A stretch of 64,000 bases of DNA from Lachnospiraceae bacterium (GTDB lineage Bacteria; Bacillota; Clostridia; Lachnospirales; Lachnospiraceae), in NCBI GenBank assembly GCA_029006155.1, contig JAQXGF010000033.1:1-64000 (forward strand). The letters run 5' to 3'. Numbering within the stretch: position 1 is the first letter of the stretch; every line of letters starts with the position of its first letter. Shown here piece by piece: positions 53,545 through 63,280 of this stretch. The notes under the pieces were generated by a model that saw only the letters and a list, made by a program, of their open reading frames with translations, was not told the origin of the DNA and ran no database searches. Both the position numbers and the translations under genes were made by a program.

Positions 53545-53633
53545 AGGCTCACGTCCTTTCTTTGGATTCATACATAAGGGCCGCCGCACGGAACCATGCG
53601 GCAGCCCCTGTTACTCACTGCTTGTTGTATCTG

Positions 53634-54932
53634 TTACTGTGCCGCAATCGGTGTCTCCGCAAGGATCGGATCGATCACTGCTGCTGCGTCTGCCAGTGCA
53701 TCTGCCGGCTCCTTCTCGCCAAGGATCGCTGCCTGCTCTGCGGTGTAAACTGCCTCAGAAATGGTCGGCCATGACTCGTGAGGTCCTCTTGCTACTGCAA
53801 ATTCCATAGAATCGTTGAATACTTTATATCTTGCGTCTGCAGTCCAGAAGTCTTTCAGCTCTACGGCATCGCCACGAACAGGAAGCTTTCCTGCGATCTC
53901 ACACCAGTCTGCGTTGTTCTGTGCGGACATCATGGACTTCAGGAAGTCTGCGCACTCTGCTACGTGCTCGCTGCCTGCGCATACGCCAAAGTTCTCACCA
54001 CCGATAACAGTCGCCTGATTGTCGCCGTTCTTCGGCATCGGAACGTACTGGTATTCGAAATTCACCTTGTCGGCATCCTGTCCGTCGAGTGTTGCGATCT
54101 GCCATGTACCGGACTCCAGGATCGCTGCCTTACCTGCAAGGAATGCGTTGTAAGCATCGCCCTGTCCCCAGTTGACTACTTCTTTACTCATCAGACCATC
54201 CTTTACGAGGTCACTCAGATAAGTAAGAGCCTCTACGCCTGCATCAGAATCAACATCTGTGATGTCTCCGCCTGCTCCATACAGCCACGGGATATACTGG
54301 AAGGTTCCCTCTTCGTTGGATACTGCACACATTGCCAGTCCGTATACACCCTCGTCCGGATTCGTGGTCTTCTCACAAACCTCTCTCAACTCTTCCCAGG
54401 TCGTCGGCGGGTTCTCGATGCCGGCTGCCTTTAAGATATCCATATTGCACAGAAGTGCAAGGCAGTTGGAGTTGTTCGGAAGTCCGTAGATCTTTCCGTC
54501 TGCATCCTTTACGCTGGCCATCGGGCCCGGGTAGAACTGCTCCAGATCCGGCCAGTCACTCAGGTAATCGGTAATGTCTGCGAATACGCCAAGGGAAATG
54601 TAGGATGCCATATCCGGGGAATCCACCATTCCGATATCCGGAAGCTCTCCGGATACTGCTCCGATCGTGTACTGCTTCATCAGCTCATCACGGGATACAT
54701 AAGTCGGAACGATGTAAATATCGCTCTGGGACTCATTGTACTGCTTTACCATCTTATTCAGAGCGTCTGCCTCATGCTCAAAATAATGCCACAGAGTAAC
54801 CTCTGCACCACCATTCGGCTCTCCGATGTCGGATGTGCTCTCTTCTGCGGAAGCACCAAAGCCTGCCATCATAGACATCGCCATTGCTCCGGTGAGAACG
54901 AGTGCGAGCTGTTTTCTTGTACGTTTCTGCAT
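53634..54932 (-). CDS. Sugar-binding protein of the ABC importer
   Basis: Extracytoplasmic solute-binding protein, family 1 type, 432 residues. Features include EVTLWHYFEHEADALNKMVK, PDIGMVDSPDMASYI and YGLPNNSNCLALLCN. The signal peptide ends in GFGASAEES with no lipobox Cys, unusual for a Gram-positive binding protein, which normally needs a lipid anchor. GGGAGG lies 8 nt before the ATG. Oligosaccharide bound is unknown; context suggests one cut by the GH31 enzymes. Confidence 0.93.
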   Translation of the reverse strand: MQKRTRKQLALVLTGAMAMSMMAGFGASAEESTSDIGEPNGGAEVTLWHYFEHEADALNKMVKQYNESQSDIYIVPTYVSRDELMKQYTIGAVSGELPDIGMVDSPDMASYISLGVFADITDYLSDWPDLEQFYPGPMASVKDADGKIYGLPNNSNCLALLCNMDILKAAGIENPPTTWEELREVCEKTTNPDEGVYGLAMCAVSNEEGTFQYIPWLYGAGGDITDVDSDAGVEALTYLSDLVKDGLMSKEVVNWGQGDAYNAFLAGKAAILESGTWQIATLDGQDADKVNFEYQYVPMPKNGDNQATVIGGENFGVCAGSEHVAECADFLKSMMSAQNNADWCEIAGKLPVRGDAVELKDFWTADARYKVFNDSMEFAVARGPHESWPTISEAVYTAEQAAILGEKEPADALADAAAVIDPILAETPIAAQ

Positions 54933-55238
54933 AATTGAAACCTCCCTTTTCTTTCAGAGCTTCCCAACCTGCCGGTGATCCCGGTTCTTCACGCCTCGGG
55001 TGCTCTGCATTTGTTTGATGTACCCATTATGTACTTTTTCCACAAAAAAAGATACCTCCATTTTTAAGATGGAGGTAAAAATATTGGGGTAGAATTTTAA
55101 GATTCGGGTAATTTTTTAATATTTTTTATAATTTTATAGCATTTACATATATTTTTATATGCATGTTGACATTATCTTTTTTCTATTTCCGCGCATCATC
55201 CGTCATTTTGCCGTTTTAACAAAATCAGGCCCCGCTTT
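54933..55238. other. Intergenic region between response regulator and binding-protein gene
   Basis: No gene. It contains the terminator 55044-55087 and a very AT-rich stretch (55088-55165), where YesN-type activator sites would be expected. No clear -35/-10 pair for the binding-protein gene was found. Confidence 0.5.
55044..55087 (-). terminator. Terminator of the two-component genes
   Basis: TACCTCCAT pairs with ATGGAGGTA, followed by a T-run on the minus strand. Confidence 0.8.
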
Positions 55239-55988
55239 TTAAACGTGTTCTATTCCCCGCACATACTCCGACACGCTCACTTCTGCGACTTCCCGGAACA
55301 CTTTGCCAAAATATTTGGCGTCCGAAAAGCCGACCTGATAGGCGACTTCCTCTTTTGTCGCGCGACCGGATGAGAGCAGATACTTTGCTTTCTCAATGCG
55401 GTATTTTTTTACAAATTTGGCAAACGGCTCCCCGACATCCTTATTGAACAGATAGCAGAGGTATTCCTGTGAAATACCGAGCATCTGCGCGAGCTCCTTC
55501 TGATTCAGCTTCGAGGCGTAGCTCTCCTCGATGATGTGCAAGGTCTTGCGCACGAGCGGATGGGCATTCGGATACTGATCCCGAAGCGATCCTTCCTGCA
55601 CGCCATGCTCGGATGCCCCACCAAGCTTTGCCGCAAGGCGCTCCAGCACATGTGCGACATCCTCCACCGTAATCGGCTTCACCAGATAGTCGAACACGCC
55701 AAGCCCGATGGCCTCGCGTGCCACCTCGAACTCCTCATACGCCGTGACCAGTACAAATTCCGTCTGACACTCGAGCGCATGCGCCGCGCGGATCAGTGCC
55801 ATTCCGTCCATATATGGCATCTTCAGATCCGTAAATACTACCTCCGGCTTCGTCTGCTGCAGCAGTTCCAGCGCCTGCCTTCCATCCATCGCTTCTGCTA
55901 CGATCTGATAGTCCTCTGAGATCGACATGATCAGATTTTTCAGGCCGCGCATGGCCCTCGGTTCATCTTCGGCTATTAATATTCGCAA
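55239..55988 (-). CDS. YesN-type response regulator (AraC output)
   Basis: Receiver domain with the phosphoacceptor Asp54 in VVFTDLKMP and the Lys of YLVKPIT; the C-terminal AraC domain has NQKELAQMLGISQEYLCYLF and KEEVAYQVGFSDAKYFGKVF. 249 residues. The start is a TTG at 55988, the first codon of LRILIAEDEP, with GGGGAGG 8 nt upstream; no ATG fits. It probably activates the sugar importer/GH31 genes just downstream. Confidence 0.92.
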   Translation of the reverse strand: MRILIAEDEPRAMRGLKNLIMSISEDYQIVAEAMDGRQALELLQQTKPEVVFTDLKMPYMDGMALIRAAHALECQTEFVLVTAYEEFEVAREAIGLGVFDYLVKPITVEDVAHVLERLAAKLGGASEHGVQEGSLRDQYPNAHPLVRKTLHIIEESYASKLNQKELAQMLGISQEYLCYLFNKDVGEPFAKFVKKYRIEKAKYLLSSGRATKEEVAYQVGFSDAKYFGKVFREVAEVSVSEYVRGIEHV

Positions 55989-56051
55989 ATCGTTTTCCTC
56001 CCCTTTTTCCAATCTCTCACATCCCCGCCGCACACAAACGCACGCAGGGCA

Positions 56052-57932
56052 TTACCTGCTTCCGTTCACCGGCTTTATTTTCTGCTCCTGCTGCGGCATC
56101 GGAAGGATAAAGGTGAATTTCGTCCCCTTGCCTTCCTCCGTCTCAAGCTCCGTCTGGAAGTCTTCTCCATAATACATTTTCATGCGTGTGATGACATTCC
56201 GGATACCGATCCCCATGTCACACTTTTTCTCGCTGCCCGGATTGCGCAGCACTTCGCGGATCAGATCCCGCTGCGCCACGTTCATCCCGCAGCCGTTATC
56301 TTCAATCGTAATGCGCAGAAATTCCCGGTAGCCTTCGCCACAGATCCGGATGAATCCGCCCTCCCGTCGGCCCTCAAATCCATGGAGGATCGAATTCTCC
56401 ACAAATGGCTGCAGCATCAGTTTCCGGCACGGCCAGCTGTCGTAGTCCGGATCAAAGTCGATCTCATAGTCAAACACGCTCTCGAGCCGTTCCCGCTGCA
56501 AATACAGATACTGCTCGACCCAGACGATCTCCTGCCGCATGTACACATTCTGGTGCTTCTGGTCAAATGTATAGCGCAACGTATTGGAGAGCTTTTTCAG
56601 CAACGTCGATACTTTATAGTTTCCGCTCTCGATCGCCTCATAATTAATCGCATTGATCGTGTTGCAGATAAAATGTGCATTGATCTGGGACTCCAGCGCC
56701 TCCCGCTCGGCCCGCTGCTTCATTTTCATATTGTCGATGGCCTGCGTGTGCTGGTAAGCGACCTCTTCTTCTGCCTGCGTGATGGCATGCAGCATCTGAT
56801 TGTAAGAATCCGCCAGCTGCCAGATCTCATTGCAGCCCTGTATCGGGATCGCCTCCCGGCTCTGCCCATTCTGTACCTTTGCGATCGATTCCCCGATCAG
56901 ATAAAGCGGCTGTAACGTGTGCCGGCAGGCCCAGAACAGAAGCCCCAGAATCAGCAGGATCAGGATAAAATACATCAGCAGCACCGGTCGGTAGCTCGCA
57001 TTGACGGTCGCAAGAATCTGCTTCTCGTCGATCGCCGTGTGCAGCTTCCAGCCAAATTTTCCGACCGGCACAGATAAATCAGACAGCTTCTGCCGGTTTC
57101 CCCATGCCGCCGCCGACGTTCCGAACAGATCCTTCCCATTTGTATGCAGCAAAATTTTTCCATCGCTTCCTTCGATGTAGCCCTGCACGTACTGCTCCGA
57201 TCCGACGGTGAGCTGCTTCAGAATCTCTTCCATCGGGGCCGTCTGAAAGGACAGCAGCAGAATATACGGAATATCCTGATAAGAATAGCCGCGCCGAAAC
57301 GGAAACGCCAGATGCACCAGCCCGCGTGTCTCCATATTCGGATGCACATGCGGCTCTGTCACAATCTGATACCGCGGAATCGCCTGCCCCTTATTTAAGG
57401 CATGCATATCCGCAAAAATTTTCTGCACCATCTCCTGATCATTCCACAGATCGATTTTGGCAGGCGCAGAGATCTCATATTTATCATACTGATACAGAAT
57501 GCCGTCTGCATCCGCGATCGCCACACCGACAATCCGGTTCGATACATTGCCGGCAACCTTCAGTGCACTCTTCATGCGCTGCTTATCCCCTGCCCCACGC
57601 GGACTGGCAATGTATTCCTCGACGGATTCCTGAAAGTTCGTGTCATGCAGCAGCTCACTGTCCACACAGATCCCGGCTCCGGTGGCTACATATCCATCCA
57701 GCAACGTCTCCAGATTCTCATTGACGGTATCCAGCAGCGCCTCCTGTGTCGAGTAGGTCGTCTGCAGCAGGAACCGGTAATACTGCCTGCGCATATAAAA
57801 CATCAGCACAAGAAGCAGCAGCAAAACCGCCGCTCCGATCACGGCTGCAAACGTACACCATATATGAGATTTCACATAGCTTTGAATCCGGCCCGCTGCC
57901 TTCGTGCGCGTTGCACGATCATTCTCCTGCAT
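56052..57932 (-). CDS. YesM/LytS-type sensor histidine kinase
   Basis: Membrane sensor of 626 residues: helix at about 25-48, an extracytoplasmic dCache-like region to about 315, helix 316-336, HAMP, then the kinase. The phosphoacceptor box reads QINAHFICNTINAIN with His420; the family norm is NPHFLYNTLN, so Pro, Leu and Tyr are replaced. The ATP site has ENSILHGFE, DNGCGM and GIGIRNV. The ATG at 57932 has GGGGAG 7 nt upstream. A near-consensus promoter lies 130 bp upstream. Confidence 0.92.
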   Translation of the reverse strand: MQENDRATRTKAAGRIQSYVKSHIWCTFAAVIGAAVLLLLLVLMFYMRRQYYRFLLQTTYSTQEALLDTVNENLETLLDGYVATGAGICVDSELLHDTNFQESVEEYIASPRGAGDKQRMKSALKVAGNVSNRIVGVAIADADGILYQYDKYEISAPAKIDLWNDQEMVQKIFADMHALNKGQAIPRYQIVTEPHVHPNMETRGLVHLAFPFRRGYSYQDIPYILLLSFQTAPMEEILKQLTVGSEQYVQGYIEGSDGKILLHTNGKDLFGTSAAAWGNRQKLSDLSVPVGKFGWKLHTAIDEKQILATVNASYRPVLLMYFILILLILGLLFWACRHTLQPLYLIGESIAKVQNGQSREAIPIQGCNEIWQLADSYNQMLHAITQAEEEVAYQHTQAIDNMKMKQRAEREALESQINAHFICNTINAINYEAIESGNYKVSTLLKKLSNTLRYTFDQKHQNVYMRQEIVWVEQYLYLQRERLESVFDYEIDFDPDYDSWPCRKLMLQPFVENSILHGFEGRREGGFIRICGEGYREFLRITIEDNGCGMNVAQRDLIREVLRNPGSEKKCDMGIGIRNVITRMKMYYGEDFQTELETEEGKGTKFTFILPMPQQEQKIKPVNGSR

Positions 57933-58060
57933 GCCACCGCTCCCCTCTTTCCATCCTGCAAACGGTTCCAGGAACCCTCCCGTTTCTGTCTTTCCGCCAA
58001 CAAAGTAGACAAGTTTCCGCCTGTCATAAGTTGGATAAATCACAAATCTATTGTAGTAAA

Positions 58061-58089
58061 ATTATATACAATTTTTCTCTTTTCGTCAA
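58061..58089 (-). promoter_or_regulatory. Sigma-A promoter of the two-component genes
   Basis: On the minus strand TTGACG, 17 bp, TATAAT; the best consensus match in the window. Confidence 0.85.
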
Positions 58090-58146
58090 TTATACTATTT
58101 TATTTTTGTGATTGCGTTTATTTTTCGTCATTCTGTATTTTACCGC

Positions 58147-58191
58147 AAAAAAACAGAGGCACATATCACTGCTTCTATGCCCTCTGTTTTT
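58147..58191 (-). terminator. Terminator of galM
   Basis: AACAGAGG pairs with CCTCTGTT, with T-runs on both strands. Confidence 0.8.
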
Positions 58192-58302
58192 CATTTCTAT
58201 TTTCCTTTTCTGTTCTGCCATCCAGATACCCGGTTGCGATAATCGGACAGTTCTTTGCCTTCTGCCGCCCGGTCAGGAAATGGACAATCCATCCGGATCT
58301 CC

Positions 58303-59352
58303 TTACCGGATGGAGAACCGGTAGCTCGTCTCTGAGCTGTAATGCTCCCCGGCCTTTAAGAGCGGGCTTGCGAAGTTTTCCTGATTGATCGCGTTCGGAT
58401 AATAGTGTGCCTCCAGGCAGAAGCCGTCACGCTCGCTGTAGGAGGCCCCGTCCTTGCCTTTCTGCGGGTAAATGAAATTGCCTGCGTAAAGCTGCATGCC
58501 ACAGCAGGTCGTAAATGCCTCAAGCGTGATACCGGTCTTGTCGCTGTGCGCCTCTGCCATCTTCATGCGCTCGCCCGGTGCTTCTCTTAAGGCAAAGTTG
58601 TGGTCGTAACCGCCCACATACTTCATCTGCTGGAAGTCTGCTTCGATGTCTCGTCCGATCGGCTTTGCAGTCGTGAAATCCATCGGCGTGCCGGCTACCG
58701 GAGCGATCTCGCCGGTCGGAATCGCCTGATGGTCCTGTACGACCGTGAATCCCTTTGCCGCGAGCCAGAGCGTCTGATCCAGAATCTTGCCACTGTCATG
58801 TCCGGCGAGGTTGAAGTAGGTGTGGTTCGTCGGATTGACTACGGTATCCGCATCGGTATCTGCATCGTAATGCAGGATGATCTCATTGTCATCCGTCAGG
58901 GTATAGGTCACGGAAAGTGTGCAATTACCCGGAAATCCCTGATCCCCGTCCGGGCTGCTCATCGAAAATGTGATGCAGTTCTTCTCCCCGTCGATCGCCT
59001 TGACCTCCCATTTGCGCTTGTCATAGCCGTCCGGGCCGCTGTGCAGGTTGTTATCGTTGTCGTTGATCGCGAGCTGATACGTCTTGCCATTGATCGTAAA
59101 ACGTCCGTTGGCAATCCGGTTGCCGCTGCGTCCGATGACCGTGCCAAAGTAGCAGGTGTTGTCAAGGTACTCCTGCGGCGTATCATAGCCGAGCACGACA
59201 TCCTTCACACTTCCGTCCTTTGCCGGAACGAGCAGCTTTACCAGGGTAGCGCCAAGGTCTGTCACTACCATTGTCATGTTGTTCTTGTTTGTAAAGGAAT
59301 ATAAGTGATACTCAATCCCTTTCTTGTCTTTTCCGAAGCTTGTCTGATTCAT
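58303..59352 (-). CDS. galM: Galactose mutarotase (aldose 1-epimerase)
   Basis: Interconverts alpha and beta anomers of aldoses. NRIANGRFTINGKTYQL, the catalytic His in NPTNHTYFNL and the catalytic Glu near the C-terminus (DGFCLEAHYYPNAIN) are present. 349 residues. AAAGGAG lies ahead of the ATG. It is separated from the isomerase gene by a hairpin terminator, so it may be only partly co-transcribed. Confidence 0.95.
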   Translation of the reverse strand: MNQTSFGKDKKGIEYHLYSFTNKNNMTMVVTDLGATLVKLLVPAKDGSVKDVVLGYDTPQEYLDNTCYFGTVIGRSGNRIANGRFTINGKTYQLAINDNDNNLHSGPDGYDKRKWEVKAIDGEKNCITFSMSSPDGDQGFPGNCTLSVTYTLTDDNEIILHYDADTDADTVVNPTNHTYFNLAGHDSGKILDQTLWLAAKGFTVVQDHQAIPTGEIAPVAGTPMDFTTAKPIGRDIEADFQQMKYVGGYDHNFALREAPGERMKMAEAHSDKTGITLEAFTTCCGMQLYAGNFIYPQKGKDGASYSERDGFCLEAHYYPNAINQENFASPLLKAGEHYSSETSYRFSIR

Positions 59353-59366
59353 AACTTCTCCTTTCA

Positions 59367-59395
59367 GAAAAGGCTGCCGCAGATTCGCGGCAGCC
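59367..59395 (-). terminator. Terminator of the sugar isomerase gene
   Basis: GGCTGCCGC pairs with GCGGCAGCC around a 6-nt loop, then TTTTC on the minus strand. Confidence 0.85.
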
Positions 59396-59412
59396 AGTCT
59401 ATTCTTTATTCC

Positions 59413-60897
59413 TTATGCGAACGGATTCTCCGTGCGGTACGGTACGCTTGCCGGATGGTTGTATCCGATCTCGTCCGGGCATACGCCGATGAGCTTAAAT
59501 ACCTCGAACAGAGCCTTTCCGTGATGGCCGAATGCAACGGCACCGTGATGCGGATAGTTACCCTCGATCAGCACGTGACGGTAGAAACGTCCCATCTCCG
59601 GAATTGCGAATACGCCGATGCCTCCGAAGGACTTGGTCGCTACCGGAAGGATCTCGCCCTCTGCCACATACGCACGCAGGATGTTATCTGCGGTGCTCTG
59701 CAGACGATAGAAGGTGATGTCGCCCGGAACGATGTCTCCCTCGAGCGTTCCGTTGGTAACCTCTACCGGAAGGCTTCTTGCCATGATCTTCTGATACTTC
59801 ATGTTGAAGCTGGAAAGCTTGGAAGAGCAGGTGTTTCCGCAATGGAAGCCCATGAAGGTATCCTTGTGCGTATAATTATATTTGCCCTTGATGGACTCCT
59901 CGTACATGTCGTCCGGTACGGAGTTGTTGATGTCGAGCAGCGTAACTGCATCGTTGCTGACACAGGTTCCGATGAACTCGCTCAGTGTACCGTAGATATC
60001 TACCTCACAGGATACCGGGATGCCTCTTCCGGTCAGGCGGCTGTTGACATAGCACGGAACGAAACCAAACTGTGTCTGGAATGCCGGCCAGCATTTGCTC
60101 GTCAGGGCAACATATTTTCTGTAGCCTCTGTGTGCCTCTACCCAGTCAAGCAGCGTGAGCTCGTACTGTGCAAGCTTCGGCAGTACTTCCGGCTTCTTGT
60201 TGCCTTCGCCAAGCTCCTGCTCCATATCCTTTACAACGTCCGGAATACGCGGATCGTTTGCATGCTTGTTGAATGACTCGAACAGATCCAGCTCGGAGTT
60301 CTCCTCGATCTCAACGCCAAGGTTGTAGAGCTGCTTGATCGGTGCGTTGCATGCAAGGAAGTTCAGCGGACGCGGGCCAAAGCTGATGATCTTCAGGTCT
60401 TTCAGTCCTACGACTGCACGTGCGATCGGAACGAAGTCGTGGATCATGTCTGCACACTCAGAAGCGGTTCCTACCGGATACTCCGGAATGTATGCATGGA
60501 TGTTGCGCAGCTTCAGGTTGTAGCTTGCGTTCAGCATACCGCAGTAAGCATCGCCACGGCCATCGCTTAAGTCGTTCTGGCTCTCCTCAGCAGCAGCAAC
60601 GAACATAGCCGGTCCGTCAAAGTGCTTTGCGAGCAGTGTCTCAGAGATCTCCGGTCCGAAGTTTCCAAGGTAAACAACCAGTGCGTTACAGCCAGCTGCC
60701 TTGATGTCCTCCAGAGCCTGTACCATGTGAATTTCACTCTCTACGATACAGACCGGACACTCATAAATATCCTCTGCGTCATATTTTGCCTTGTATGCAT
60801 CTACCAGTGCTTTTCTTCTGTTCACGGAAAGAGACTCCGGGAAGCAGTCGCGGCTTACTGCCACAATACCAATTTTTACTTTTGGAATGTTGTTCAT
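59413..60897 (-). CDS. L-fucose/L-arabinose isomerase-fold sugar isomerase
   Basis: Predicted ketol isomerase of 494 residues. Metal ligands by pattern are Glu298 (SCEVDIYG) and Asp322 (TLLDINNS), 24 apart as in E. coli FucI (Glu337/Asp361), plus a His in NYPHHGAVAFG. It is shorter than FucI and not close to AraA. No xylose isomerase (XylA) is in the locus, yet xylulokinase is, so it may supply a ketopentose. The ATG at 60897 has AGGAGG 8 nt upstream. Substrate unknown. Confidence 0.82.
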   Translation of the reverse strand: MNNIPKVKIGIVAVSRDCFPESLSVNRRKALVDAYKAKYDAEDIYECPVCIVESEIHMVQALEDIKAAGCNALVVYLGNFGPEISETLLAKHFDGPAMFVAAAEESQNDLSDGRGDAYCGMLNASYNLKLRNIHAYIPEYPVGTASECADMIHDFVPIARAVVGLKDLKIISFGPRPLNFLACNAPIKQLYNLGVEIEENSELDLFESFNKHANDPRIPDVVKDMEQELGEGNKKPEVLPKLAQYELTLLDWVEAHRGYRKYVALTSKCWPAFQTQFGFVPCYVNSRLTGRGIPVSCEVDIYGTLSEFIGTCVSNDAVTLLDINNSVPDDMYEESIKGKYNYTHKDTFMGFHCGNTCSSKLSSFNMKYQKIMARSLPVEVTNGTLEGDIVPGDITFYRLQSTADNILRAYVAEGEILPVATKSFGGIGVFAIPEMGRFYRHVLIEGNYPHHGAVAFGHHGKALFEVFKLIGVCPDEIGYNHPASVPYRTENPFA

Positions 60898-60999
60898 TGC
60901 TTTTTCCTCCTGATTTGTTCTCTTCATAAAATGAAGCTTATATGTAGAACCCGTGCAGAGAGCGGATGCCCTCTGCCTGGGCTGTTACCTGAATTTTGT

Positions 61000-61617
61000 T
61001 TAATCCAATGTAAGATTCTCGCCGATCAGACCGAGCGGGGATCCTTCCGGAAGTCCTCCCTCCGGATGACCGATCAGCCATTTATTCTTTGCGGTCAGAT
61101 GTCCGTCCTCGCCGCCTTCATGCGCTGCATCCAGCGGAAGGTTCGTATCGCGCGGAAGCACGATCACGACGCGGAAGCCCTGATCACCTGCGCTGCACGG
61201 TGCATAGTGCAGGGTCGTCGCATACAGCTCGACGCCCACGCCCTTCGGCAGCAGGAATGCCTCCATCTTTGCAGTCTCATACGTATAATCTTCCGTCACA
61301 TCCGGCTGCCAGCCAAGCAGCAGGATCGCATCGGATGCTGCGATGTCCAGCTCAGAAGAGCGGTGATACTCGACCGCGTTCAGCTTTTTATTGTAGCCGT
61401 TGCAGTAGCCGATCTGAATCGGCAGCTCACCGTAGCAGACCTTCTGCATTTCTCCATAAACCGGAAGTGCCTCCAGCGCCGCGATCGACGGCTCATAAAT
61501 CACATTGTCCGGACACGGTGTCTTCTGCATCTCCTCTACCAGTTCTGTAAAATCGATCCCGGTCAGGATCTTTCCATATCTGCGGAATGCAGGATCCGTA
61601 ATCTTCTTAATCTCCAT
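61000..61617 (-). CDS. DUF4867-like protein of sugar loci
   Basis: Soluble 205-residue protein, probably a cupin-like fold: CYGELPIQIGYCNGYNKKLN, AVEYHRSSELDIAASDAILL and the later GVELYATTLHYAPC look like beta-barrel strands with His and Glu. The family is of unknown function and usually neighbours FucI-type isomerases. AGGGGG lies ahead of the ATG. An enzyme role such as mutarotation or lyase activity would be a guess. Confidence 0.7.
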   Translation of the reverse strand: MEIKKITDPAFRRYGKILTGIDFTELVEEMQKTPCPDNVIYEPSIAALEALPVYGEMQKVCYGELPIQIGYCNGYNKKLNAVEYHRSSELDIAASDAILLLGWQPDVTEDYTYETAKMEAFLLPKGVGVELYATTLHYAPCSAGDQGFRVVIVLPRDTNLPLDAAHEGGEDGHLTAKNKWLIGHPEGGLPEGSPLGLIGENLTLD

Positions 61618-61680
61618 CGTAAATTCCCCCTTTTTGTATGCAGGATATTTTATTTTCTCTATCTGTCATTTAAAATCATG

Positions 61681-61686
61681 ATTATA
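61681..61686 (-). promoter_or_regulatory. Possible -10 before the DUF4867-like gene
   Basis: TATAAT on the minus strand; the -35 at 17 bp (TAATCA) is poor. Confidence 0.4.
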
Positions 61687-61706
61687 CTGTTTTGCAAACC
61701 ATATGA

Positions 61707-63176
61707 TTAGAGAATCTTCGGAAACAGCTCCTTGCAGGTCGGATAGATCTGACGGAACTGCTGATATCTCGCCTCATATTTTTCTACCAGCTCCGGATCC
61801 GGCTCTACCGTATCGATGATCTTCACGAGCTTCTGTGCTGCATCTTCTACAGAAGCGAACTCACCGCAGCCTACCGCAGCCAGAATCGCGCCGCCAAGTG
61901 CCGGTCCCTCTTCACTCTCGATCACATCGACCTTCAGATTCATGACATTCGCGATGATCTTCTTCCACAATGGGCTCTTTGCGCCGCCACCGCAGATCTT
62001 TGTGCGCTCGATATGAATACCAAGTGCCCGCGCGACTTCCAGAGAATCCCGCAGTGCAAATGCCACACCCTCAAGTACCGCCTGCGTCATATCCGCTCTC
62101 GTCGTATCCATCGTCATACCGATGAACGTCGCACGCGCATTCGGATCATTGTGCGGGGAACGCTCCCCCATCAGATACGGAAGGAAGTAGACATGATTCT
62201 CGCCGAGCTTCTCGATCTGCTTCTGCTCTGCCGCATAATCCTTCGTGCCGATGATCTCATCCATCCACCATTTGTTGCAGGACGCCGCACTGAGCATGCA
62301 GCCCATGAGGTGATAATGTCCGTCCGCATGTGCAAAGGCATGCAATGCGTTGAACTTGTCCACGCCGAATTTTTCAGAAGAAATAAAGATCGTTCCACTC
62401 GTGCCAAGGGAAATATTGCAGCGTCCGTCTCCAACCGTACCGGTACCGACTGCAGCAGCTGCATTGTCTCCGGCTCCCGCTATGACTTTGACATCGGTCG
62501 ATACGCCAAGCTCCGCTGCCACGTCCGGCAGAAGAGTGCCAACGACCTCATAGCTCTCATAAATCTTCGCCATCATCTCTTCTTTGACACCGCAAATGTC
62601 CAGCATTTCCTTCGACCAGCAGCGGTTCTTCACATCAAACAAAAGCATACCGGATGCATCCGATACATCTGTGCAGTGTACACCAGACAGACGATACGCC
62701 AGATAGTCCTTCGGCAGCATGATCTTCGCGATCCGTGCAAAGTTCTCCGGCTCATTTTCCTTTACCCAGAGGATCTTCGGAGCCGTAAAGCCGGTGAACG
62801 CGATGTTCGCGGTATATTTGGAAAGTGTCTCTTTGCCGATCACCTCGTTCAGATACGCAGTCTCCTTCGTCGTCCGGCCATCGTTCCAGAGGATCGCCGG
62901 TCGGATCACCTGATCCTGATCATCCAGGATGACCAGTCCATGCATCTGTCCACCAAAACTGATGCCTGCCAGCTCACTCTTATCGGAATCTGCGAGCAGT
63001 TCCTTCAGTCCGTCAACGGTCATCGCATACCAGTCTTCCGGCTTCTGCTCTGACCAGCCCGGATGCGGGAAATACAGTGGATATTCCCTTGAAACAATTT
63101 TTCTGATCTTACCCTCTCCGTCCATCAGAAGCAGCTTCACTGCTGATGTACCGAGATCCACACCTGCATATAACAT
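61707..63176 (-). CDS. xylB: Xylulokinase
   Basis: Phosphorylates D-xylulose to xylulose 5-phosphate. FGGY fold: GVDLGTSAVKLLLMDGEGKI at the N-terminus, FGGQMHGLVILDD (the substrate-binding MHG), and the phosphate loop GAGDNAAAAVGTG. 489 residues. GGAG lies ahead of the ATG. It heads the DUF4867/isomerase/galM run. Confidence 0.93.
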   Translation of the reverse strand: MLYAGVDLGTSAVKLLLMDGEGKIRKIVSREYPLYFPHPGWSEQKPEDWYAMTVDGLKELLADSDKSELAGISFGGQMHGLVILDDQDQVIRPAILWNDGRTTKETAYLNEVIGKETLSKYTANIAFTGFTAPKILWVKENEPENFARIAKIMLPKDYLAYRLSGVHCTDVSDASGMLLFDVKNRCWSKEMLDICGVKEEMMAKIYESYEVVGTLLPDVAAELGVSTDVKVIAGAGDNAAAAVGTGTVGDGRCNISLGTSGTIFISSEKFGVDKFNALHAFAHADGHYHLMGCMLSAASCNKWWMDEIIGTKDYAAEQKQIEKLGENHVYFLPYLMGERSPHNDPNARATFIGMTMDTTRADMTQAVLEGVAFALRDSLEVARALGIHIERTKICGGGAKSPLWKKIIANVMNLKVDVIESEEGPALGGAILAAVGCGEFASVEDAAQKLVKIIDTVEPDPELVEKYEARYQQFRQIYPTCKELFPKIL

Positions 63177-63280
63177 ATATCCTTCTCCTTTCCTGAACCG
63201 GACGGGCCTGCCAGGCGGCGATTCACCTGTCAGATATCGTCCGGGCGTCCCCCTGTTCTGTTATCTTTCTCATACGCCTG

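Larger units (their letters stand above)
57933..58302. other. Intergenic region between sensor kinase and galactose mutarotase
   Basis: Holds the kinase promoter (58061-58089) and the mutarotase terminator (58147-58191). No gene is supported. Confidence 0.6.
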
